Below are positions 16,850 to 24,577 of a DNA stretch of 64,000 nucleotides, one piece after another. The notes beneath the pieces are model-generated. The model was not told where the DNA came from. It searched no databases and worked only from the letters and a program-made list of their open reading frames with translations. A program made the translations under genes and the position numbers. The stretch comes from Pseudomonas abietaniphila (GTDB lineage: Bacteria; Pseudomonadota; Gammaproteobacteria; Pseudomonadales; Pseudomonadaceae): positions 1 to 64,000 of the forward strand of contig NZ_CP155619.1 in assembly GCF_039697315.1 (NCBI RefSeq), given 5' to 3'. Each line of letters begins with the position of its first letter. Position 1 is the first letter of the stretch.

Positions 16850-18844
16850 ATGTCCTTACCTAAGCACCATCTCGAATTGCTCAGCCCTGCCCGCGACACT
16901 GCCATCGCGCGCGAAGCCATCCTGCACGGCGCTGACGCCATTTATATCGGCGGCCCCAGCTTCGGCGCCCGTCACAACGCCTGCAACGAAGTGAGCGATA
17001 TCGCCGAACTGGTTGAATTCGCCCATCGTTACCACGCGCGGGTGTTCACCACGATCAACACCATCCTGCACGACAACGAACTGGAACCGGCGCGCAAGCT
17101 GATCCATGAACTGTATGACGCCGGCGTCGACGCCCTGATCGTTCAAGATCTGGGTGTGATGGAGCTGGACATTCCGCCCATCGAACTGCACGCGAGCACC
17201 CAGACCGACATCCGCACCCTGGCGCGAGCGAAATTCCTCGATCAGGCCGGCTTTTCCCAACTGGTACTGGCCCGTGAGCTGAACCTTCAGGAAATCCGCG
17301 AGATCGCAGACCAGACCGATGCCGCCATCGAGTTCTTCATCCATGGCGCGCTGTGCGTCGCCTTTTCCGGGCAGTGCAACATCTCTCACGCCCAGAATGG
17401 CCGCAGCGCCAACCGTGGCGACTGTTCTCAGGCGTGCCGCTTGCCGTATACGTTGAAAGACGATGAGGGCCGCGTCGTGGCCTTCGAAAAGCATTTGTTG
17501 TCGATGAAGGACAACAACCAGAGCGCCAACATCCGCGCACTGGTCGAAGCAGGCGTGCGCTCCTTCAAGATCGAGGGTCGCTACAAGGACATGGGCTACG
17601 TGAAAAACATCACCGCCTATTACCGTCAGCGTCTGGACGATGTGCTTGAAGATCGGCGGGACCTGGCCCGCGCCTCCAGCGGCCGTACCGCGCACTTCTT
17701 CCTGCCCGACCCGGAAAAAACCTTCCACCGGGGCAGCACTGACTACTTCGTCACCGACCGCAAGATCGACATTGGCGCGTTCGACACCCCGACGTTCACC
17801 GGTTTGCCGGTGGGTATCGTGGAAAAAGTCGGCAAGCGTGACCTGCAGGTCGTGACGCATGATCCCTTGACCAATGGCGACGGCCTGAACGTGCTGATCA
17901 AGCGCGAAGTGGTGGGTTTCCGTGCCAACATCGCCGAGCCTAAAGGTGAGTTCGAAGAAGACGGCGAAAAGCGCTATCGCTATCGCGTCGAACCCAACGA
18001 AATGCCGGCCGACCTGTACAAGGTTCGCCCTAATCACCCGCTCAACCGCAACCTGGACCACAACTGGCAACAGGCCTTGCAGAAAACTTCCGCAGAGCGT
18101 CGCATTGGCCTTTCATGGCTGGCGCGTCTGCGTGAAGAACGTCTGGAAGTGACGGCCACCAGTGAAGAAGGCATCAGCGCCAGCGTCGTGTTGGACGGAC
18201 CGTTTGGCGCCGCGAACAAGCCCGAACAGGCACTGGATCAGTTGCGGGACTTGCTGGGCCAGTTGGGCACCACCCAATACCACGCCACCGACGTCAAACT
18301 CGATGCGCCGCAGGCCTACTTCGTCCCGAACTCCCAGCTCAAAGCCTTGCGCCGTGAGGTCATCGAAGCGCTGACCGCCGCCCGTGTTGCAGCCCATCCT
18401 CGGGGTGGTCGTAAAGCCGAAACCAGCCCGCCGCCGGTGTACCCGGAATCGCACCTGTCGTTCCTGGCCAACGTCTACAACCAGAAAGCCCGCGATTTCT
18501 ACCACCGTCATGGTGTTCAGCTGATTGACGCAGCGTTCGAGGCGCACGAAGAAACCGGCGAAGTCCCGGTGATGATCACCAAGCACTGCCTGCGCTTCTC
18601 CTTCAACCTGTGTCCGAAACAGGCCAAGGGCGTGACCGGCGTGCGCACCAAGGTCGCGCCGATGCAACTGGTACACGGTGACGAAGTGCTGACCTTGAAG
18701 TTCGACTGCAAGCCCTGCGAAATGCACGTGATCGGCAAGATCAAGGGCAATATCCTCGGCCTGCCGCAACCTGGCAGCGTGCCCGTCGTGGGACACATCA
18801 GTCCTGCCGACCTGCTCAAAACCATTCCCCGCGCGCCACATTGA
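16850..18844 (+). CDS. rlhA: 23S rRNA 5-hydroxycytidine C2501 synthase (U32 family)
   Basis: This 664-residue protein of the U32 'peptidase' family matches E. coli YdcP/RlhA in length and layout. RlhA hydroxylates cytidine 2501 of 23S rRNA using prephenate-dependent chemistry. The N-terminal barrel begins LELLSPARDTAIAREAILHG. The family signature is seen in EFFIHGALCVAFSGQCNISH, with further cysteines in GDCSQACRLPY that likely hold an iron-sulfur cluster. The C-terminal part carries the extra conserved segment KHCLRFSFNLCPKQ and FDCKPCEMHVIGK. There is no convincing ribosome site ahead of the ATG. It seems to stand alone. Confidence 0.85.
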   Translation: MSLPKHHLELLSPARDTAIAREAILHGADAIYIGGPSFGARHNACNEVSDIAELVEFAHRYHARVFTTINTILHDNELEPARKLIHELYDAGVDALIVQDLGVMELDIPPIELHASTQTDIRTLARAKFLDQAGFSQLVLARELNLQEIREIADQTDAAIEFFIHGALCVAFSGQCNISHAQNGRSANRGDCSQACRLPYTLKDDEGRVVAFEKHLLSMKDNNQSANIRALVEAGVRSFKIEGRYKDMGYVKNITAYYRQRLDDVLEDRRDLARASSGRTAHFFLPDPEKTFHRGSTDYFVTDRKIDIGAFDTPTFTGLPVGIVEKVGKRDLQVVTHDPLTNGDGLNVLIKREVVGFRANIAEPKGEFEEDGEKRYRYRVEPNEMPADLYKVRPNHPLNRNLDHNWQQALQKTSAERRIGLSWLARLREERLEVTATSEEGISASVVLDGPFGAANKPEQALDQLRDLLGQLGTTQYHATDVKLDAPQAYFVPNSQLKALRREVIEALTAARVAAHPRGGRKAETSPPPVYPESHLSFLANVYNQKARDFYHRHGVQLIDAAFEAHEETGEVPVMITKHCLRFSFNLCPKQAKGVTGVRTKVAPMQLVHGDEVLTLKFDCKPCEMHVIGKIKGNILGLPQPGSVPVVGHISPADLLKTIPRAPH

Positions 18845-18854
18845 GTAATGGCCG

Positions 18855-18877
18855 GGCGCGCCGCAATGGCGCGCCTT
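18855..18877 (+). terminator. GC-rich hairpin after rlhA
   Basis: GGCGCGCC repeated with a 5-nt spacer; each copy is self-complementary, so the pair forms an 8-bp stem, followed by TT only. Confidence 0.4.
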
Positions 18878-18988
18878 GCTGCGAAAACGACGGTCATCGG
18901 CGTGATCGCGACGTCGCCGTCCAGTGCCCTGCCCCCACCTTATATTCCACGTTATAAAAGGCGCCCAATGCCTTGTGGAGCCTAGTGA

Positions 18989-19558
18989 ATGACTGTCGAA
19001 TTTCGTCCGGCGCGACGTTCGGATGCGCGTGAAATCGCCCGCCTGTTTCAAATCACCTCGGAAGGCGCGTCGGATTACATCTGGAGTCAGCTGGCTGAGC
19101 CGGGGCAAGACCTGCTCGACGTCGGCGAGACGCGCTATGCCCGAGAGGGCGTGGATTTTTCCTACGAAAACTGCCTGATCGCCGAGGCGCATGGTGAAGT
19201 GGTTGGCATGATGCACAGCTACGTCATGCGTGAAGATCCCGATGCCAAGCCGCCGACCGACCCTGTGCTCGCGCCATACGCGGACATGGAGGTGCCTGAC
19301 ACGCTGTACATCTCCAGCCTGGCGCTGCATGAAGGTTGGCGCAATAAGGGGCTGGGGCTTCAGTTCCTGCATCGCGCTCAGTCAAGAGCCGAGGACCTGG
19401 GACTCAAAGGGCTGAGCCTGATCGATTACGCCGAGAATACGGGTGCCCGACGCTTTTACGAACGCCATGGGTTCTCGGTTATCAAGACCTGCCAGATCAC
19501 ACCGCACCCAATGATTCGCGTGACCGGCGAGGCGTACCTGCTGCAGCGGATTGCCTGA
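18989..19558 (+). CDS. GNAT-family N-acetyltransferase
   Basis: This 189-residue acyltransferase uses acetyl-CoA. The fold is clear: VEFRPARRSDAREIARLF at the start, the central strand TLYISSLALHEGWRNKGLG that carries the acetyl-CoA pyrophosphate loop, and GARRFYERHGFSVIKT at the end. A GGAG lies upstream of the ATG. There is no operon partner; the next gene is convergent. The substrate cannot be predicted. Confidence 0.88.
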   Translation: MTVEFRPARRSDAREIARLFQITSEGASDYIWSQLAEPGQDLLDVGETRYAREGVDFSYENCLIAEAHGEVVGMMHSYVMREDPDAKPPTDPVLAPYADMEVPDTLYISSLALHEGWRNKGLGLQFLHRAQSRAEDLGLKGLSLIDYAENTGARRFYERHGFSVIKTCQITPHPMIRVTGEAYLLQRIA

Positions 19559-19587
19559 GGAAAGGATTGCGACAGTGCCGCCAGGCA

Positions 19588-19917
19588 TCAGCGGCGCGCC
19601 AGTTCGTGCCGCGTGCAGCCTTCGTAGTAAACCTGCTTCACGCTCTCAGGTCGCATCCGTGAGGCGCTGTCGTAGGTTTGTTCGGTGATGCCCAATGCGC
19701 TCATGCGCATCCACTGCTGGGGAAAGTGCCGGGCCTGCATCTTGTTTCGGGCCCCGTATAACGTCAGCCCGGCCAGTTTGTATTGCTGCGCAGTGGCGGC
19801 AACCCCTGCGCCCCACGTGCATAAATCCCGCTCGTTCTTGCTTAGATCCCGCGCAAACAGGGCAGATGATGAACCCGCCGCGACACAAAACGCTAAAGCA
19901 ACCCTGAGAATTTGCAT
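19588..19917 (-). CDS. Secreted small hypothetical protein
   Basis: This is a 109-residue protein with a Sec signal peptide (MQILRVALAFCVAAGSSSA, cleavage near LFA-RD), so it is probably periplasmic. The mature part has two cysteines (DLCTWGAG and YEGCTRHEL) that could form a disulfide. No domain is recognised. It is convergent with the acetyltransferase gene. Confidence 0.65.
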   Translation of the reverse strand: MQILRVALAFCVAAGSSSALFARDLSKNERDLCTWGAGVAATAQQYKLAGLTLYGARNKMQARHFPQQWMRMSALGITEQTYDSASRMRPESVKQVYYEGCTRHELARR

Positions 19918-20113
19918 GCAGATTCTTGCCTAACTGACTGACAGACGGCAAATTTTGCAGAGGTTTACAAAAAACGTGGGCCAGCAGTTTGCCTCCTTTG
20001 GCAGTCAGGCGACCAATGACACGCAGGAGGCGCCAAATCGTTGCTGGCATTTTGACAATTCAGTAACGAAAGCCAGCGCCGCCTGCTACCGTGTAGGAGT
20101 TGAGGGTGAACCT

Positions 20114-20136
20114 TATCGACCGATGACCGGTCGATA
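20114..20136. promoter_or_regulatory. 9-bp inverted repeat upstream of pcs
   Basis: TATCGACCG and its exact complement CGGTCGATA are separated by ATGAC, about 80 bases before the pcs start codon. Perfect symmetry and position suit an operator or an mRNA hairpin. Confidence 0.4.
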
Positions 20137-20214
20137 GTTGCACCTCTGGCCAGGTTGATCGGTAGCAGCACCGGTACGTTGATCTGGCTGGCTTTTTTTC
20201 CAGAAGGACCGTCC

Positions 20215-20934
20215 ATGATTCCTATCCAACGCATCGCCTGGCTCAAAGCATGGGGCGCCCATGGTTTTACCGCCACAGGCGTCGTCCTCGCCTTCCTCGC
20301 GACCATCGCGCTGTTCGACAACCAGCCCAAAGCCTGTCTGCTGTGGCTGGGCATTGCCCTGATCGTCGACGGGGTGGACGGCTCGCTCGCGCGCAAGGTT
20401 AACGTGCAGTCGGTATTGCCGCATTTCGACGGATCGGTGCTGGACCTGGTGATTGACTACCTGACCTATGTGTTCATTCCGGCCTTGTTCATTTACCGCT
20501 ATATCCCGCTGCCGGATTACACGCTGCTGCTGACCACTTCGATCATTCTGGTGTCGTCACTGTTCTGCTTCTGCAACACCGAGATGAAAAGCAAGGACAA
20601 TTACTTTCAGGGCTTCCCTGCGGCCTGGAACGTGGTAGCGCTGTGCGTCTACATCCTTTCGCCTGCACCGTGGCTTACGTTCATTACCGTGATCTGCCTG
20701 GCGCTGCTGACAGTGACCCGGATGAAATTCCTGCACCCGTTCCGCGTACGTCGCTTCATGCCGATCAACATTGCCGTGACCAGCGTTTGGTTTCTGTGCA
20801 GCTTTCTGCTGGTGATCAACCACCCGTACAACGGTACCGTCGTGCTGAGCGTCTGGCTCGCGATGTCGGCCTATTTCCTCGGCATCTGCATCTGGCGTAC
20901 GTCGCTCGAGTGGATCGACAAGGCGCGCGTCTGA
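20215..20934 (+). CDS. pcs: Phosphatidylcholine synthase
   Basis: This inner-membrane enzyme condenses choline with CDP-diacylglycerol to make phosphatidylcholine in one step. The 239 residues have about eight membrane segments. The CDP-alcohol phosphotransferase motif is at residues 50-76 (VDGVDGSLARK, then FDGSVLDLVIDY), in the modified spacing seen in Pcs proteins. Length fits the family (about 240). The ATG at 20215 follows AAGGA, which decides against an in-frame start 20 codons earlier. A strong terminator follows. Pcs is typical of bacteria that associate with eukaryotic hosts and depends on external choline. Confidence 0.92.
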   Translation: MIPIQRIAWLKAWGAHGFTATGVVLAFLATIALFDNQPKACLLWLGIALIVDGVDGSLARKVNVQSVLPHFDGSVLDLVIDYLTYVFIPALFIYRYIPLPDYTLLLTTSIILVSSLFCFCNTEMKSKDNYFQGFPAAWNVVALCVYILSPAPWLTFITVICLALLTVTRMKFLHPFRVRRFMPINIAVTSVWFLCSFLLVINHPYNGTVVLSVWLAMSAYFLGICIWRTSLEWIDKARV

Positions 20935-20956
20935 CGCCGTCCGAACGACCGACAAC

Positions 20957-20986
20957 AAAAAGCAGCCCTCAGTGGCTGCTTTTTCG
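20957..20986 (+). terminator. Rho-independent terminator after pcs
   Basis: 11-bp perfect stem AAAAAGCAGCC / GGCTGCTTTTT with a 6-nt loop CTCAGT. The A- and T-runs allow use in both directions. Confidence 0.9.
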
Positions 20987-21063
20987 TTTTATGGGCGATC
21001 CACTACGTTATGTATCGGCATTGAGTGGGTCATTCGGCATCACCGGCGCCTGACCCTCCGCTT

Positions 21064-21102
21064 TCGCTGCCCTCGTAACCTCGGACGTCTCCTACAGGTA
21101 TT
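21064..21102. repeat. Intergenic repeat copy (solo)
   Basis: The stretch CTGCCCTCGTAACCTCGGAC, followed by GTCTCCTACAG, is the reverse complement of the unit repeated at 42405-42445 and 42591-42630. It is a single dispersed copy. Confidence 0.65.
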
Positions 21103-21121
21103 GCGGTGTTCCCGCGGGGGT

Positions 21122-21586
21122 TCAGGGCCGCGTGTAATTCAGCGGCAACTGTGTCGTCGACTTGATCTGTTCCATGGCAAAGCTGGAACTGATGTCGGTG
21201 ATGCCCGACAGCCGAATCAGCTTCTTGTAAACGGCATCGTAGCCGGCGATGTCCGGCACGACGATGCGCAGCATGTAATCCGTGTCGCCTGCCATTCGGT
21301 AGCATTCGACGACTTCGGGAAGGGTTGCGATCAGGTCGTGAAAACCGCCCAGCCACTCGGCGTTGTGTTGGTTGGTGCGCATGGCTGCGAACACGGTGAC
21401 CGCGACATTGAGTTGTGCCGGATCGAGCAGCGCCACCCGACCGCGAATCATGCCCTGCTCTTCAAGTTTCTGGACGCGCCGCCAGCAGGCCGTGCTGCCC
21501 AGCCCGATGCTCTCGGCTATTTCGGCAATGGGTCGGGTGCAGTCGCTTTGCAGGATGCTCAAAATCGCCTGGTCAAATTTGTCCAT
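21122..21586 (-). CDS. Lrp/AsnC-family transcriptional regulator
   Basis: The 154-residue regulator has an N-terminal helix-turn-helix (MDKFDQAILSILQSD, IAEIAESIGLGSTACWRRVQ) and a C-terminal amino-acid-sensing RAM domain (GDTDYMLRIVVPDIAGYD). I place the start at ATG 21586, where relatives begin; a TTG seven codons upstream extends the frame. It is divergent from a cysteine desulfurase, with a near-perfect palindrome between them. That arrangement resembles Lrp-type regulators that control cysteine breakdown (DecR/YbaO of E. coli), which suggests cysteine as the effector. Confidence 0.9.
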   Translation of the reverse strand: MDKFDQAILSILQSDCTRPIAEIAESIGLGSTACWRRVQKLEEQGMIRGRVALLDPAQLNVAVTVFAAMRTNQHNAEWLGGFHDLIATLPEVVECYRMAGDTDYMLRIVVPDIAGYDAVYKKLIRLSGITDISSSFAMEQIKSTTQLPLNYTRP

Positions 21587-21668
21587 GGAGTGCGCTTGCC
21601 GTTTCAAGAGGGGTTTTATGGCTCAGGCGATAAGGATAGACCTGAAGCTTCTGTCAGGTGGAATCATA

Positions 21669-21694
21669 TTCTCTGCATGACGTGATGCGGAGAA
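21669..21694. promoter_or_regulatory. Putative Lrp-family operator
   Basis: A 26-bp near-palindrome: TTCTC-T-GCAT on the left and ATGC-G-GAGAA on the right around GACGTG. Only one pair in each arm mismatches. It lies in the divergent lrp / cysteine desulfurase promoter region. Confidence 0.5.
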
Positions 21695-21797
21695 AAATAA
21701 TCTAATCCATTCCTGAAACAGCGTTCAGTAATCAATTTTTTTTCAGTTCGGCGCTAGTAGTATTTTCATCATTACGGACAGCGCGGATTTCTCCCCC

Positions 21798-22955
21798 ATG
21801 AGCACACTTCCTTGTTACTTCGATTACGCAGCCACCACACCCGTCGATGACCGCGTCATCCAGGCGATGGTGGCGTGCCTGGGCCGTGAAGGCACCTTCG
21901 GCAACCCGGCCTCCAGCTCCCATGCCTACGGCACTCAGGCCCGCCAGGCCGTAGAGCTTGCGCGCCGTCAGGTCGGCGAACTGGTCGGCACCCCTGCCGA
22001 GTCAGTGATCTGGACCTCAGGTGCGACCGAGTCCAACAACCTGGCCATCAAAGGCATCGCCTTCGGCGCCAAAGGCTCGCGCCGTCATCTGATCACCAGC
22101 CGCATCGAACACAAGGCCGTGGTCGATACCGTGCGCCAACTCGAACAAGCCGGCTTCCCCGTGACCTGGCTAGAACCCGACAGTCAAGGCTTGATCCAGC
22201 CGGAGGCTGTGCGCCAGGCGCTGCGCGAGGACACGCTGCTGGTCTCCTTGATGCTGGTCAACAACGAGTTGGGCACAGTCACGGACATTGCGACCATCGG
22301 CCAGCTTGTCCGCGATCGAGGCGCCCTTTTCCATGTCGATGCTGCTCAGGGCGCCGGCAAGCTCGCGATTGATCTCAATACGCTGCCTGTCGACCTGATG
22401 TCATTTTCGGCGCACAAGACATACGGCCCCAAAGGCATCGGTGCGCTGTATGTTGGGGAGCGCGCACGTCCGCTGCTTGAAGCGCAAATGCACGGCGGTG
22501 GCCATGAGCAAGGCTTCCGCTCCGGCACCTTGGCGACGCACCAGATCGTTGGCATGGGCGCCGCTTTTGCGCTCGCCAGCGCCGAGATGGCGGAAGAACT
22601 GCAACGGATCAGCACACTGTCGGCTCAATTGCGTGACGGGTTGCTGGCCCTGCCCGGCGTCAGCCTCAATGGCGATCCGCACCAGCGCGTCCCGCACACC
22701 CTGAATATCTGTGTCGACAGACCGGGCTTCACGGCCATGAACCTGTCCAGCGAGTTAGCGGTGTCATCGACATCGGCGTGCAATTCGGCCAGCAGCGGCG
22801 CCTCCCACGTGTTGCTCGCCATGGGTCTGAGCCAGGCTCAGGCAGGCAGCAGCCTGCGCTTGAGCCTGGGACGCTACACGCAGGCGGCGGATGTGGAAAA
22901 AGCCATCGCGGTCATTGCCGGTCGGTTGAGCGCTCCGTCGGCGACGTTCTGGTAA
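21798..22955 (+). CDS. Cysteine desulfurase family protein (IscS/NifS-like)
   Basis: This PLP enzyme is predicted to remove sulfur from cysteine, giving alanine and enzyme persulfide. The 385 residues show the NifS fold: FDYAATTPVD at the N-terminus, TSGATESNNLAIKG, and the PLP-lysine Lys-207 in SFSAHKTYGPKG. Catalytic Cys-328 lies in a short loop, SACNSASSGASHVLLAMG, as in group I desulfurases. It is not beside isc or suf genes, so it is likely an accessory desulfurase rather than the housekeeping IscS. It is divergent from an Lrp regulator, which suggests induction by cysteine. Confidence 0.9.
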   Translation: MSTLPCYFDYAATTPVDDRVIQAMVACLGREGTFGNPASSSHAYGTQARQAVELARRQVGELVGTPAESVIWTSGATESNNLAIKGIAFGAKGSRRHLITSRIEHKAVVDTVRQLEQAGFPVTWLEPDSQGLIQPEAVRQALREDTLLVSLMLVNNELGTVTDIATIGQLVRDRGALFHVDAAQGAGKLAIDLNTLPVDLMSFSAHKTYGPKGIGALYVGERARPLLEAQMHGGGHEQGFRSGTLATHQIVGMGAAFALASAEMAEELQRISTLSAQLRDGLLALPGVSLNGDPHQRVPHTLNICVDRPGFTAMNLSSELAVSSTSACNSASSGASHVLLAMGLSQAQAGSSLRLSLGRYTQAADVEKAIAVIAGRLSAPSATFW

Positions 22956-22965
22956 TCCTTCCGTC

Positions 22966-23013
22966 AGTAACCTCTGAAGGTTACATCGAGGAAAGTAACC
23001 TTCAGAGGTTACT
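22966..23013. promoter_or_regulatory. Paired 18-bp palindromes, downstream end of satD cassette
   Basis: Two palindromes, GTAACCTCTGAAGGTTAC (22967-22984) and GTAACCTTCAGAGGTTAC (22995-23012), lie 28 bp centre to centre. They are exact complements of each other, so together they also form a 19-bp hairpin with a 10-nt loop. The stop codon of the DUF3307 gene (23009-23011) is inside the second one. They share the GTAACCT...AGGTTAC arms and the 28-bp spacing with the pair at 24412-24457. Confidence 0.75.
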
Positions 23014-23728
23014 TTCCTGACAACTTCAGCACGGCCAGGCCAATGGCGATGCTGACGGTGAAGCTCACCAGCGTCCCGAGCAACACGTATTCGCTGAGTG
23101 AGCGCTGCTCGGCACTTTTGATGTCGTTGAAGCGCAGAATGCTTTTGGCCGTGAGCAGGAAGCCAATGCCTTCCCATTGCTGCAGCAGGACGAAGGTCAG
23201 GATCAACACTCGCTCCAGATAGCCGATCAGCGTACCGGCTCTTTTCAGCGACCCTTCGCTGTTGACGCTGGCGAGCCACGGGGTCAGCACGGCGCCAATC
23301 AACGCCGACGCCGGCCTTAAGACCAGCGCATAAGCGAGAACGATCAGCAGGTTGTGCGTGCTGAACACGTCTTTAGTCAACTCCCCCGCCCAGCCCCAAT
23401 AGCCTTCGGCACTCAGCCAGACCGCCGTGACGGCGATCACCTGCAAGGCAAATCGCAGGACGAAGGCGAACCCCGACCGCCACTTGCCCACCAGCCAGCG
23501 AACCAATCCCCAGCAGAGCGCGAAGGTTGCCCCCGCCGCCACCGCAATCAGGGCATGTCGGTCAAAGGCGTACAGCACGACGCCCACGGTGACCCCTTGG
23601 GCGAAAGCCACCAGAACGCCACGCACCCGCCCCGGGCCCGGCCTGCGCTCTTGCCATTGGGCATAGCCGTAGTCCAGGAGCATGTTGAGCAGGATCAACA
23701 CCAGCAACACCAATGAGGTATCACGCAT
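23009..23728 (-). CDS. DUF3307-type polytopic membrane protein
   Basis: This is a 239-residue inner-membrane protein with about six or seven hydrophobic helices. Its C-terminal half carries the family signature: an RVLILTFVLLQQWEGIGFLL segment, then TAKSILRFNDIK and EYVLLGTLVSF. The N-terminal half is less like the usual DUF3307 start. The ATG at 23728 overlaps the end of satD by 8 bases, so translation is coupled and the two proteins very likely work together. Function unknown. With a cyclase-like partner it might be an effector or channel, but this is inference. Confidence 0.8.
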   Translation of the reverse strand: MRDTSLVLLVLILLNMLLDYGYAQWQERRPGPGRVRGVLVAFAQGVTVGVVLYAFDRHALIAVAAGATFALCWGLVRWLVGKWRSGFAFVLRFALQVIAVTAVWLSAEGYWGWAGELTKDVFSTHNLLIVLAYALVLRPASALIGAVLTPWLASVNSEGSLKRAGTLIGYLERVLILTFVLLQQWEGIGFLLTAKSILRFNDIKSAEQRSLSEYVLLGTLVSFTVSIAIGLAVLKLSGK

Positions 23729-24353
23729 CGGGCGACTCCTTGGCTTGTAACTCACTGATCCAGTCGCGCGTACACGCCAGATAGCGATCAAGCAACCTGG
23801 CCTGACCGCGCTGCAGCGCCTTGTTGATCGCAACCCGTGACTTGCCCAGATTCTCCGCGATGGCTTGTTGATCGCCCGTGCCCAGCAGATGCGCGTAATA
23901 GGCCTGGGCTTCGACCACCGTCCATTTGTCGACCGTGGCGGCGACGAATTCGGTGACCAGTTCTGCCGCGCGTAGCAATGAGGCGTCGTGGCTGAAGACC
24001 GCCAAGGTCAGCTTCTTCATCCCATCCAGCCCCTGCCCGGACAGCACGAACGCCTCACCGTAGTGCTTGCCCGACGCCGACGGGCCGATGCCAATGGCGA
24101 TGCGTGCGTCCCAGCGTTCCCCTTCCGGGCTTGCGGCGATCAATCCCGCGCGAATGGCCAACGCGCACTCGAAGCCGTGGATGGCTTGCGCGGGCACGAC
24201 CTGAAAACCATCGCCCCGGTACGTGTCGGTGTTCAGTCCGTAACGGGTGCCGAGCGCCGTTAGCACGCTTTGCAACCCCTCCAGATACGCTTGGGTATCG
24301 GACACGGTTTGTGAGTGCATGAGGTCGCCAGTCAAGACAGCCTTAAGGGTCAT
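23721..24353 (-). CDS. SatD family protein with cyclase-like domain and HTH
   Basis: This is a 210-residue cytoplasmic protein. Residues 1-120 follow the pattern of class III nucleotidyl cyclases: LTGD with Asp-10, a GDGF turn with Asp-48, ARIAIGIGPS near 83-92, and GEAFVLSGQGLDGM. Whether it is catalytic is unclear, because the substrate-selecting residues are not obvious. Residues 161-181 form a helix-turn-helix (QQAIAENLGKSRVAINKALQ) like sigma region 4 or a repressor. A good ribosome site (AGGA) precedes the ATG. A promoter with TATAGT at -10 lies just upstream and its -35 overlaps an 18-bp palindrome, consistent with autoregulation. It is coupled to the DUF3307 gene. Confidence 0.8.
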   Translation of the reverse strand: MTLKAVLTGDLMHSQTVSDTQAYLEGLQSVLTALGTRYGLNTDTYRGDGFQVVPAQAIHGFECALAIRAGLIAASPEGERWDARIAIGIGPSASGKHYGEAFVLSGQGLDGMKKLTLAVFSHDASLLRAAELVTEFVAATVDKWTVVEAQAYYAHLLGTGDQQAIAENLGKSRVAINKALQRGQARLLDRYLACTRDWISELQAKESPDA

Positions 24354-24388
24354 GGGTAGGTCCTGAATCCAGTACAGAGGTGACAGTC

Positions 24389-24416
24389 ACTATAGGGCAA
24401 ATACGCGAGGTGTAAC
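24389..24416 (-). promoter_or_regulatory. satD promoter
   Basis: On the minus strand, GTTACA (-35, 24416-24411), a 16-bp spacer and TATAGT (-10, 24394-24389) lie about 36 bases before the satD ATG. The -35 box overlaps the edge of the proximal palindrome. Confidence 0.55.
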
Positions 24417-24457
24417 CTTAAAAGGTTACTTTGATGAATGTAACCTTTAAAGGTTAC
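24412..24457. promoter_or_regulatory. Paired 18-bp palindromes, promoter end of satD cassette
   Basis: GTAACCTTAAAAGGTTAC (24412-24429) and the perfect palindrome GTAACCTTTAAAGGTTAC (24440-24457) are 28 bp apart centre to centre, with a 10-nt spacer. They lie between satD and the divergent PatB-type gene and could control both. The pair repeats the arrangement at the far end of the operon. Confidence 0.8.
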
Positions 24458-24577
24458 TTTTTTAGCGACGAAGCTCGCTGCTACCGATCTGTCACCTCAC
24501 GCGCAAAGCATCACGCACTGACAGTTCATGGCACACCCGGTCTCTGGCACAATCGCCCATCGCTTTTTGAGACGAGC

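Noticed and set aside
16856..18070. 404-codon minus-strand open frame
   Set aside because: Antisense shadow of rlhA; low-complexity composition, no family.
22966..23013. Simple terminator only
   Set aside because: The same palindromes with the same spacing occur at the promoter end of the operon, where a terminator would make no sense.
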